DNA from: Fragum whitleyi
Lineage: Eukaryota; Mollusca; Bivalvia; Cardiida; Cardiidae
DNA length: 64,000 nucleotides
Assembly: GCA_948146395.1 (NCBI GenBank)
Contig: OX411543.1
Span: 37,095,058 to 37,159,057 of the forward strand
Direction: 5' to 3'
The notes below the pieces were generated by a model. That model ran no database searches, was not told the DNA's origin, and saw nothing but the letters and a program-made list of their open reading frames with translations. Positions 51,533 through 61,323 of this stretch are shown piece after piece (the first letter of the stretch is position 1; each line of letters starts with the position of its first letter). Made by a program: the position numbers and the translations under genes.

Positions 51533-51879
51533 AAGTAGTCACAATATTGTGTTGAATTGAATAAATACACACACTGTCAGTTAGAATCCGAATCTTGCCC
51601 AGTTATCCAGAGCCCTAAACTGTTCCAGTTACATATGAATTAAGTGCAGGCCTGACAGCTGGCCTTATGCTTGTTGACCATGGGATGTCTCAAATTATCT
51701 GTCCTTATCTTGGTTTATCTCTTACTTTTTTCTCCTTGACACCTTTCTAATTGATTATCGCTTTATGATTGTGTTTTATTGCCTGACATGGGAGTCCCCC
51801 ATCCCACACATGCATACACTTTCTTTGACATGCTTTGTTTTATATGATTATATTTATACATGTATATAGAGGATATTGA

Positions 51880-52260
51880 ATGAGTGGTCATGAAATACCG
51901 AAATTATTAAACGAATCATCTTTAAACAGATAAAAACGAGGCTGCGCTGAGTTTTCATCTGTTTAAGATGACGAGTTTAATAAATTCTGCATTTCATAAG
52001 CACAAATTTTATATTCTGTTTATAATATGACCCGAATTTTTGTTAAAAGTCATTTTTTCAATTTTCCACGAAACTTATAACGCTGTTTAAAACTGACGTC
52101 ATAACATAAACATTATGACGTCATTTTCGCGGTGACAAAACAGCACTGCAATTCTCTCTGGGCTCAGTGTAATAACACAGTAAACACCCCTGTAATATCA
52201 AAAATATTCAACGGGGTTATGTCACTCCCACGACGTCGTAGGTCATATTATAAATTCTTT
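51880..52260. repeat. Foldback sequence with paired TGACGTCA-like sites
   Basis: TTTAAACAGATAAAAACGAG ...CATCTGTTTAAGATGA is inverted, and ACTGACGTCATAACATAAAC ATTATGACGTCA contains two CRE-like sites. It has no other copy here. Confidence 0.4.
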
Positions 52261-52379
52261 TAATGCGTATCCCAGATTATCAAGAAATAACAGTAGATTA
52301 TTATTTGATATTGTGGCAATTTTATGAAAGGTACCAAGCCTATTGCACAACAATCATCTGAGAGTTTGGGTAATAATTT

Positions 52380-52640
52380 TAAAGCGTTTTAGAATTGTGC
52401 GCTCGTTGTAAACCGGGTACCGTCGGGTAAAGCCGGACTCAAGTCTAGTAGTATAAATAGAGAGAATTTACTGTGATTCATTCGGTCTGTTTTTTGTTGC
52501 GAGAGAAACAGGTCATTAAATACAGTATACTATTTTAAATTGGAATTGCTGTCCAATTGTCATCTTAATACAGCAACAGGGTTCTGAACAGTGGATTCTA
52601 TCCATCCTAGTTAGTTCTCTGGACGCTCGAACAGTGACAA
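52380..52640 (+). promoter_or_regulatory. Promoter-like sequence, possibly a solitary LTR
   Basis: A CpG-containing block (GGGTACCGTCGGGTAAAGCC) is followed by TATAAATAG at about 52451 and, 130 bp on, AACAGGGTTCTGAACAGTGG. This resembles a Gypsy LTR and leader, but no second copy or internal gene is present. Confidence 0.2.
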
Positions 52641-52829
52641 ACTACACGCAGTTTTTGTTTCTATAGTATTGCTGAACACTGGATGGATCTGATTTGCTCT
52701 ACCGAAAGTACGTTACAATATACATACCGCCTAATACCAGTTCATTTCACCTTATCTGACATTATCTAAGCAGCGCTCAAAAAGTGACATCATCATGAAC
52801 TGTGCATAGCCATCAGGTGCAAAATAATG

Positions 52830-53056
52830 TGCTTAAAGAAAATTTTCCCTAAAATATTTACATTTTGTCTCTTGTTTGCATTAAAGAAATAGAATAATCC
52901 TTTCGTTTGTTTTACGCCTAATATCGATTGATATTCAATTTTGTGAACAACAAAAGCTATATTGTTACTCTTGAAAATAAAGTAAGTATTTTGTTGTTAA
53001 CTCAAAAAAATATAAACTGATCATACATTGAATCAAATGATTATCCTCTATATAAT
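52830..53056 (-). repeat. Foldback repeat with TATATAGAGG end, inverted copy
   Basis: Ends CAAATGATTATCCTCTATAT; matches the start of 54691-55115 in reverse, with the foldback core (ACAACAAAAGCTATATTGTT). Confidence 0.5.
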
Positions 53057-53059
53057 TAT

Positions 53060-54108
53060 GTGTCATTAAACCCTTTACATTTGATGGAAGACTAGCGCTG
53101 CCCTCTGACTTCTGGTGTGGCATTCCACTTCAAATATAGGAGCTTTAATTAGTAAACTAAAATGTGTCACAGACAAGGCCTCCACTGAAAAAACTTGATT
53201 TTTACCTGTGACCCATTCAACCTTCAGCTATGACCTTGACCTTTGGCATATCTGGACAAACTCTTTACACGACACTTAGGTATTGGCCCAGGGAAATAAC
53301 TGTGCCAAGTTATTTTGAAATTTAACCTTAAAGAAAGAAGTTTCTCCTAGAGTTAAAAATTGGCATTTTGTTTGAAGCAAAATTTGAATTCAATGTGATG
53401 AGTTATAACAATCAGATTGATAACAAAATATTGCTTGAAAATGATAGATATATAATCACACAGTCTGGCCATCTTTGCAAGGAATTGGTTCTAATTCCAG
53501 GTTGGTTCTTACAAAACTAACTTTCCTTAGTAAAGAGCACATAATATTTGGTTTGCTAAGCCTAAGATGACCCAAAGCTTATTATCAAAATGATATTTGA
53601 TTTCAATGTGTTTTCTTATTTCTTGGTATTGGTTAAGCATCACTTAAAACACACATAAAACAGTATTTCAATCATATCACAGGGACTAGAGCATCTAACC
53701 ACGTATTCCTGGTATTCTGAAACTTCAAGTTCAAGGTTTATGCAGATGTTTTTGAATTCCTGAGAGAGAGAGTTTATAGAATTAAACCCAGTTTTACTTG
53801 CTTTTTGCTTACACTTGGGCTTGCTTATACTGGTAAGTGTTTTTCACATGTCATAAGCATACCCTAGCAGTCATGATGGAATCCGAGTTTTGCACAGAGA
53901 CAACCTTTCTCTCTACTGACACTTCTAACACTACAGTCCACTACTACAATGGCATTTGGTCTGAGCTTTTGGCTGATAATCCCACTCAGATTATCCATAA
54001 ATTGGTAGAAGACTTTGAATGGATTTTCCTGCAGCAAGGGGTCTAACCTACATAAGCCTGATTCAGGAGAACAAACCACTAGCAAGCTCTCCAAATTTGC
54101 AATACACA
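53060..54108. other. Diverged repeat-like intergenic DNA
   Basis: 53105-53360 resembles 10140-10400 (CTATGACCTTGACC, ATAACTGTGCCAAGTT). 53660-53720 is a SINE body remnant. No coding exon supported. Confidence 0.35.
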
Positions 54109-54349
54109 TTAACCTTTGTCATTCTGAATCAGAAATATTCCTGCTTTGGCAGGAAGTATAGACAAAGATCAGCCTGCACCTATGTGCAGTCTGATCTTAG
54201 TATTAACCGTCTGGTGTCACTTTTAAACATGTTAAAAAATTGTATTTTCAAAATAAATCCTGGAATACAATAGGTGCATGCATGGATTTCAGCACTTTGA
54301 TTTTAACACAATTTTGCCAAGGTTTTTATTAAAAATGACAAGGGTTAAG
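54109..54349 (+). mobile_element. MITE family M
   Basis: TTAACCTTTGTCATTCTGAA left and AATGACAAGGGTTAAGG right, with the CACCTATGTGCAGTCTGATC core. Confidence 0.65.
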
Positions 54350-54492
54350 GTATCCTACTCTGGGAAAATCAGGGTACTAGTTCCAGGGCCCTTGTTTGTG
54401 CTTCATTATCCTGAAGAAGTGTTTTGCAATTGTTTTCAAATCACAAAACTCATTCCCTAAAGACTCTTTCTGCAGATTTTTCTACCAACTTC

Positions 54493-54564
54493 ATGGCTCA
54501 GCATGAAACAGTTGCAACTGCCTATAAACATATAGGTAGTTACAACTGTTTCATATTGAGCCAT
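54493..54564. mobile_element. Palindromic MITE family P2
   Basis: ATGGCTCAGCATGAAACAGT TGCAACTGCCTATA with TATAGGTAGTTACAACTGTT TCATATTGAGCCAT. Confidence 0.7.
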
Positions 54565-54690
54565 CAAACTGAAGATGGTTCCGAAAACATTTTAAAATAG
54601 TTTTAATAGATGAGGAGGAACTGATTAATTGATTATGAAATTTCTTAGTCAATTATTACAAACAGAAGCCCAAACCAACTGATTATCGAT

Positions 54691-55115
54691 TATATAGAGG
54701 ATAATCGTTTGTTTCAGTGTAAGATCGATTAATATTCATTGAGTGAACAACAGAAGCGATATTTTCACGAGTGGCAGAGCCACGAGTGAAAATATAACTT
54801 TTGTTGTTAAAGAAATGAAAAATTAATCGATCTTACACGAAAAACAAACGATTATTTTATTTCTTTAATGCAAAAATGAGACAAAATGTGAAATTTCTAG
54901 GACATATTTCCGTAAAGCGTGTCATTTTGCGTGTGACTGCTATGCAACGTTCATTGTGACGTCACTTAATTCGCCCCGCATAGATGACGTCAGATAGGAT
55001 GAAATGCACAAAAGCAGGGTAGAAGTTTTTGATAATTTCACTGCTTTTGCGGTGAGATTATCAAGTAATAATCTACCGTTATTTCTCAATAAACCACCGA
55101 AAAGCATTAAAGAAA
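54691..55115 (+). repeat. Foldback repeat with two CRE-like sites, best copy
   Basis: Starts TATATAGAGGATAATCGTTT. The inverted core CGATATTTTCACGAGTGGCA ...GCCACGAGTGAAAATA is nearly perfect. TGACGTCA occurs twice in the tail (GTGACGTCACTTAATTCG; GATGACGTCAGATAG). Ends GAAAAGCATTAAAGAAA. Confidence 0.7.
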
Positions 55116-55119
55116 ATCG

Positions 55120-55919
55120 ATTAATCTACCCATCACTAAAAAATGACTTTCCTGAAGGCAAGGCTGGTGTCAATGTATCCTTCTTTACCCTGATATTAAT
55201 TTTCGACTGATGTCTGTTATGTGGACCAATTATAAATATTATCTGAGCCAGGGCCAGACCCTGAATTGAAGTTAGTGTCATTGTAAATCTTATGAACACC
55301 TGGCATTCCTCCTTGGTTTATTTTGGTGACTATATTAAGTAAAATGTCTTTAACGGAATACTTCTCTAGTATACAGGTTATAAGCCTTTGATTTCCACTT
55401 TTTATAGATTCTTGGCTGGCATAGTATTCTTAAACATCCTTGCGAAGTTGTGTACATTGAGTGAGTAGACCAATGCCACCATTTTTTGTAGATGAAGATC
55501 AATTAAGTACCTTCTAAATCTTAAAATATATATGTGTTTCTAAGTGGCAGTACCCAAACTTTTCTTCACAAATGGCAGGGTTTTTGTCTGACTTCAAGAT
55601 AATTGGGACGCCCAATTCTGTTGAGGCTGATCCCAAAAGGGTCTTTTGGAATCCTAGTTTTGAGGGTCCTGGTTACATATTTCAGAGTCTCCGGCTTGAA
55701 AAACCAGCATCCCTTAATCCTTTCTTAAAACCCTGCATTGCCCTGATAGTGGTGGCTCTCTCTTATCTGCCAAGGGCTCTCTTGATTGCCATGACAATTA
55801 GGACTTGCACTGTATCCTATCTTAATGGGTTCCAATGGAATACAGTGTCCACAAACATTTATTGTTTACCCTTTCCATGTCGTATTTCAAAATATGTATT
55901 TCTTTTAGTTTGTCGTAAA
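55120..55919. other. No established gene; 142-codon frame judged spurious
   Basis: The frame at 55572-56000 runs into a SINE at its 3' end and has no recognisable domain. Confidence 0.4.
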
Positions 55920-56078
55920 CCTATGAGAGATAGCAGTCGAAGGCTAGGAAAGGATGTAATGGTAGTACAGGTGAGAGAAATACCAGGAATCCATTGTTAG
56001 GTGCTCCGGCCGCCTCGATATAACTAAAATAATGTTGAAAGCGGCGTTAAAACTCCATTCAATCAACCAATCAATTCT
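55920..56078 (+). mobile_element. SINE body and tail (head missing)
   Basis: GAAGGCTAGGAAAGGATGTA, GAGAAATACCAGGAATCCAT, GTTGAAAGCGGCGTTAAAAC then CATTCAATCAACCAATCAAT tail. It shows the tail orientation of the family. Confidence 0.7.
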
Positions 56079-56222
56079 TTTAGTTTGTTTGTTTCAGTTT
56101 TAGGAGGCTTTTCATTTGATTTTCGATTTGCTTGGTAGGTTTTAGGTTTTCTCAACACGATAACATTCAAAAAAAGTGATTTACCATTTAGATTCGTTAC
56201 AGAGAAAAACAAAAATAACATT

Positions 56223-56600
56223 ACTCACTTTCTAAGCTGTTGACAAACGTCATGTATCGGATCAAAACCTGACCTCAAGCGAGTACACTACACCAATACA
56301 GATTACAGTGTTATTCCGTCAAGTTCTAGTCAAAGGATTTAAAATGAATCTAACGCGCTGGTTGGAAGCGGCGACATAATGCCATAAACAGATTTATAAA
56401 TGGCCCTGTATACTTACTATTCACTTCTAATTTTCCATGCAAAATTCCGACGTTTGTCACCAAAATATACATAAGAGCACCTTGTATTTACATTCCCAGT
56501 CTATGACGTAGGTAACTGGATGTAACATGACATTTGATTGGTTAACGTAAAATATCATGATTAGCACTTTAAGCTAGCATGCGCGGATCCGGAAACGATT
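56223..56600 (-). promoter_or_regulatory. Candidate promoter and first exon on the - strand
   Basis: On the - strand: CCGGAA (ETS-like) at 56589-56594, CCAAT at 56536-56543, and downstream a short ATG-containing stretch (ATG at 56253, MTFVNSLE) ending at a consensus GTGAGT donor (56223-56228). The interval is repeat-free and richer in CpG. It could be a 5' exon of the Rab11-FIP-like gene (about 20 kb away) or of an unrecognised gene. Confidence 0.3.
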
Positions 56601-57710
56601 TTCTCGGGGGATAGGGAAGGGGAGGGGATTGTTAAAGCATGGAAATCAACAAAGTACAAATCGTCTATTTGTCTACATTTTTACTAGTGGATGAATTAAA
56701 TGTTGTAACTACAACTTGATTAGACTTGTACAGTAGTTCCGAAATTTTGCTAGCCCACTGCCATGGTATATTTTTGCTGAAAAGAGGCTTTAAGAGCCTT
56801 TTCAATTTTTGAATCTAGTATTGATGTAAGATTCAACATAGCAGCTCTACATAGGAAAATATTTTACAGGTTAAGAGCTTAAGTCTTAAAATGACCAAAA
56901 AGTGTTTGTAAATCCACCCAAAAGTTTTTATTATTAATTTGTTTCCTTTTATTTTAAAGTTTGACTTTAATAATTAATCTTGATGGATAATTTTGACCAT
57001 GAATGATGTGATTGATTTGGGAAACTTTCATGCCAAATATGTGTATAATCATTGCAACTCAAATAGTGATGAATTTACAATAAAACATTTAGCAGGTCAA
57101 GATTTCGTGAACAGACAGATAGGCATACACCAGTAGTGTTTTAAGGGATGCAGGTTTTGCGAGTCTGAGACTCCAAAATAAGCAGCCAGGACCCCTAAAA
57201 ACTATCTGATGAGAGTCCAATTGACCATCATGGAACGACACGTTCTAGGCCTGGATTAACATGACAATAAAATTTCAGTCTCAATAACACATCCTGCCAT
57301 GATATGATCAGGTGTGGATCCAGGAATCAAACCCATGACCTTGCACTAACCTTTTGTCTGTTCATGAGTCTGTTTTTCTAACAACTGCAACACCTAAGTG
57401 ACCTTTAAACTTCTGTATATGGATTCATCAAAAGTATTGAAAAAATAACAAATATTTGAGAATCATTTCAGTTTATTTCATTAACATTACAAAACATTCA
57501 GTAAACAAACATTTCCTTATATGCGGCTCATCATGTAGCTGGATATCTTATTACTGGGTATTCTTCTAGGAATGCATTACATGTATTTGAGAGAAATGCA
57601 AGAATGAAAAATCAAACTCTTGGCATGCTAAACTTGAAATTTTCCTGCCCTGTATTCAGGATTCAAAAATGTTTGAAACACTTAAAAATGTACCCCGCTT
57701 TGCAAGTTTG
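56600..57710. other. No gene recognised
   Basis: A block near 57140-57210 (AGCCAGGACCCCTAAAAACT) resembles one near 6320. Otherwise featureless. Confidence 0.4.
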
Positions 57711-57968
57711 TTTGTTTGAATTAGGTTTTATGCTGCTTTCTTTCAGTTATATTTGGGTGGCTGGAGCACCTTACAATAGATTCCTGATATTTCCTACACC
57801 AGCACTACCATTAAATTCTTTCTTGCCTCCAGCTGCTATTCCACGTACGTCTGCAATAATCAACCCATTGGTGGAAGATAAATAGTCAGAAAGAATGAGT
57901 GCCACCTTCAGGAATTGAACCAGGGACCCTTTGAAAGATACGCTACCACTGTGCTATGAAAGCGGTGC
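57711..57968 (-). mobile_element. tRNA-derived SINE with degenerate head
   Basis: GTTTGTTTGAATTAGGTTTT tail side, body GGTGGCTGGAGCACCTTACA, head side ATTGAACCAGGGACC and GCTACCACTGTGCTATGAAA. Confidence 0.6.
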
Positions 57969-58294
57969 CCACTTTTCAAGTTACAACATGCGCAAAGCAG
58001 GCTAACATTTGTGAAATGTTTTATGAACGCTTTCATCTTGAACACACAGGTTTCTCACCGTCTGCGCTGGTATTTCCTCTTGACCATCCAAACATTACCA
58101 GTAATATTGAGAAAGTTTGAAACAAAATAGACTAGTAGAACAATATCATGATCTAATATTGTTGTCCAGAGACAACACATGTCAGGCCTACAAAATGTTT
58201 GAACTTGAAATGTGACCTTGTCTCCTAACTCATTCAGATGACATTTTTTGATGCAAGTGTTCCAAAGCCATTGCAGTAGAAATTTGAGGTACCG

Positions 58295-58490
58295 TATTTC
58301 TCCTTATAAACTCCCCTGAGAGCCATACATATGGTTGGGGAGCTTACATTTTGTATCAAATTCATGATTAGAAAAAAATTTAAATTGGTGTCTAAAGCCC
58401 TTTTCCCTTTAATTTGAGATGAATTTTCTCTAAACAATTATATAAATGATTGTTTAGAGGAAATTCATCTCAAATGAGAAAGGAAGTCTA
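58295..58490. mobile_element. Foldback MITE family E (partial)
   Basis: CTCCTTATAAACTCCCCTGA left part and hairpin GAGATGAATTTTCTCTAAAC A...TGTTTAGAGGAAATTCATCT C, as in 10822-11132. Confidence 0.5.
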
Positions 58491-58491
58491 A

Positions 58492-60053
58492 ACAAGAGGA
58501 CCATGATGGTCCTAGATCGCTCACCTGCATCTCTTCAACCTCTAGGACATCACATTAATCAATAGGCAGATGTCAAAAAGGAGATAATTTCTACACAAAA
58601 TCAATACCATGGAACGTTTTCAGCCAAGAGCAAGACAGATATTCCTTTTCGCTCTTTGATTCTATGTAAAAGGGATGCACCCGGGTGGAGACCAAATGTG
58701 ACCCCAGGGTCTTGATATGAACAAACTTGGTAGAGGTCCACAAGATGATGCTACATACTAAATATGGAAGCTGTCTGCCTTCTGATTTCAGAGAAAAAGA
58801 TTTTTGAGGGTTTTCCAATTTTCACCCATCATGCTCAGATGAGCTAAAAGAGATGCACCCGGCTGGAGCCCAAATATGACCCAAGGGTCTTGATATGAAC
58901 AAACTTGGTAGGGGCCAACTAGATGATGCTACATACCAAATATGATAGCTGTGTGCCCCCAAGTTTCGGAAAAGAAGATTTTAAAAGATTTTCGCTCTTT
59001 GATTCTATGTGAAAAGGGTTGCGCCTGGGTGGAGCCCAAACAAGATCCTAGGGTCTTGTTATGAAAAACTTGGTAGATGTCCACTAGATGATGTTACATA
59101 CCAAATATGAAAGCTGTCTGCCTTCTGGTTTTAGAGAAGAAGATTTTTGAAGATTTTCATTTTTTCACCCTTCATGCTCAGAAGAGCTTTTGATTTGATT
59201 TGAATTGGGGTTTAACGTCGCTTTCAACAATCTTTCAGTTATATCGCGACGACTGGAGCACCTAACGATGGATTCCTGGTATTTCTCACACCAGTACTAC
59301 CACCACATCCCTTTCCTAGCCTCCAGTTGCTATTCCACATAGGTTTACGATTATCTACCCATTGGTGGAAGACAAATGTCGGAAAGGATAAGTGCCGCAG
59401 CCGGGGATCGAACCCGTGCGAATATAGACCCCTGGATTAGAAGTCTGGCACGCTACCAACTGCGCTATTGCCGCGGCTCTCAGAAGAGCTAAAAGGGATG
59501 CACGCGAGCAGAGCCCAAATATGACCCCAGGGTCTTTATATGAACAAACTTGGTAAAGGCTCACTAGGTGATACTACACACCAAATATTAAAGCTGTCTG
59601 CAATCTGTTTCAGAGAAGAAGATTTTTAAGATTTTCGCTCTTTGATTCTATGTGAAAAGGGTTGCGCCCGTGTGGAGCCCAAATATGATCCTAGGGTCTT
59701 GATATGAACAAACTTTGTAGAGGGCCACTAGATGATGCTACATACCAAATATGAAAGCTGTCTGCCCTCTGATTTCAGAGAAGAAAATTTTTGAAGATTT
59801 TCATATTTTCAACTTTTTTGTTTAGGGTAAAGGGAAAGTTAAGGGTAGATTTCATTTATTTGAACAACTTTGGTAGAGCTTGACCCAAGGAACATCCCTG
59901 CCAAGTTTGATCAAGATTGGCCAACTGGTTTAGGAGGAGAAAATGTTTAAAGAAATTGTGGACAACAGATGGCGCACAACGGACAACTGACGATGGACAT
60001 TGTACGATCACAATAGCTCACCTTGAGCACTTTGTGCTCAGGTGAGCTAAAAA
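58492..60053 (+). mobile_element. HINE-like element (AGCTCACCTGAG type) with a nested SINE
   Basis: ACAAGAGGACCATGATGGTC start; monomers as in 22889-24335; hairpin end CTCACCTTGAGCACTTTGTG CTCAGGTGAGCTAAAAA. The SINE at 59189-59478 sits inside a monomer. Confidence 0.75.
59189..59478 (-). mobile_element. Full-length tRNA-derived SINE with 12-bp target duplication
   Basis: CTCAGAAGAGCT flanks both sides (59177-59188, 59479-59490). The - strand head reads GCCGCGGCAATAGCGCAGTT GGTAGCGTG (A-box), an ACTTCTAATC anticodon-loop-like stretch (TCT, arginine-like) and GGGTTCGATCCCCGGC (B-box) closing with GCTGCGGCA, so it still looks like a tRNA with an enlarged variable arm. A body of about 200 bp follows, with an AAAGCGACGTTAAACCCCAA tail and CAAAT repeats. 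The best head in the window. Confidence 0.85.
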
Positions 60054-60055
60054 GT

Positions 60056-60135
60056 TCTTTAAATATAGGCATTTGAAGTGGGTTTTCTAGTGGGTGTTAC
60101 TATTTCGGATGGCTCTATTATTAGGGAAATTATGA
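60056..60135. mobile_element. Fragment of foldback MITE family E, reverse
   Basis: GAAGTGGGTTTTCTAGTGGG TGTTACTATT corresponds to the inverse of 10850-10910. Confidence 0.4.
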
Positions 60136-60370
60136 CAAACCAGCAAAAATTTTGACTTGTACAGATGTTAAAAAATCATCATCATGGTGGCACCTTTTCC
60201 TTTCATATTAGATGAAATGTCACTAAAATCAACTAATATTTACCCATGACCAAACATTTTCAGTGAGTTGGAGAAAGAGTGAGCAAGAGAAAGGTACACT
60301 TATTTGTTGACAAAGCAGGAGACACAACTAGTGGACCGCTGGCCTTGCCCCTTGTCACAGTAAACAGCCT

Positions 60371-60613
60371 CAGGGCCCAAGGTTATAAAACTTTTCTCAT
60401 GCTCAACTTAGAATTTTCTCTAATTTCAAATTAAAACAAATGTATGAAAATATTAGAAAATATTAATAAGTTGTTATTTATAACAACTTATTAATATTAT
60501 CTTTATGTTAATACATAAAAATGAGTATTTAAACAGAATTACAGCTTTAATCTCAAATTAAAATTTGAGAAAATTATGAATTGAGCCTGAGAAAAGTTTT
60601 ATAACCTTGAGGC
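60371..60613. mobile_element. About 243-bp foldback MITE (family D)
   Basis: AGGGCCCAAGGTTATAAAAC left, GTTTTATAACCTTGAGGCC right, central hairpin AATAAGTTGTTATTTATAAC AACTTATT. Confidence 0.7.
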
Positions 60614-60817
60614 CAAATATTACAATGTCATTTATTATCAAAATCTACAATCATGGACATAAATCAAACAGCACATTGTTGGTAGGCCACCTAAACCTTG
60701 TAACTAAAGTTTATTCAAGCCAAAGTTACAATGTTTAAGTTCCCATCCATGAAAACATTTGGAAGCAAATGGTAGATAATTACAGAGGTCAACTGTCTTG
60801 TCATTACAAACAAGTAC

Positions 60818-61005
60818 TTTCAACATTTTTTCAGTTATATCGCCGCAGCTGGAGCACCTAACAATGGTTTCCTGGTATTTCTCTCACCAGTACAATCACC
60901 ACATCCTTTCCTAGCCCCCAGCTGCTATCTCACATAGGTTTTTTTTTTATCAACCCATTAGTAAGAGATAAATAGTCAGAAAGATTGAGTGCCGCTATCG
61001 GGATT
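60818..61005 (-). mobile_element. SINE body (head degenerate)
   Basis: TTATATCGCCGCAGCTGGAG and CCTAGCCCCCAGCTGCTATC; ends in a truncated GAGTGCCGCTATCGGGATT. Confidence 0.6.
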
Positions 61006-61323
61006 CTGGGCAATCAAGAGTCAACACACATTCAATGATCTTAAAAGCTAACAAAAAGAGCTATGCTCTTAAAGAATCTTATTTGTAATATAGAAATTCA
61101 ATGAAAATCTCTATCTACACAAAACTTTTCCTATTCTAACACCATTTTCAAAGAGATTTTCTGATAATCTCAATCATACAATTTATGCTACCCATGAAAA
61201 TAGTCATTGATAAAAGTATAAAGGCAACACAAAACTAGAATTAAAATTCAATCATAAAATAAAAGAATATCAAAACAAAACAAAATATACTAGCAAAACG
61301 TAACAAAATACCGGGAAATAAGA

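Noticed and set aside
55572..56000. 142-codon frame with a hydrophobic segment
   Set aside because: Its 3' part is SINE sequence and the rest matches no family; no splice or conservation support.
59395..59478. Apparent tRNA-Arg gene
   Set aside because: It is the head of a SINE: followed by the SINE body, flanked by a target duplication, with an enlarged variable arm.
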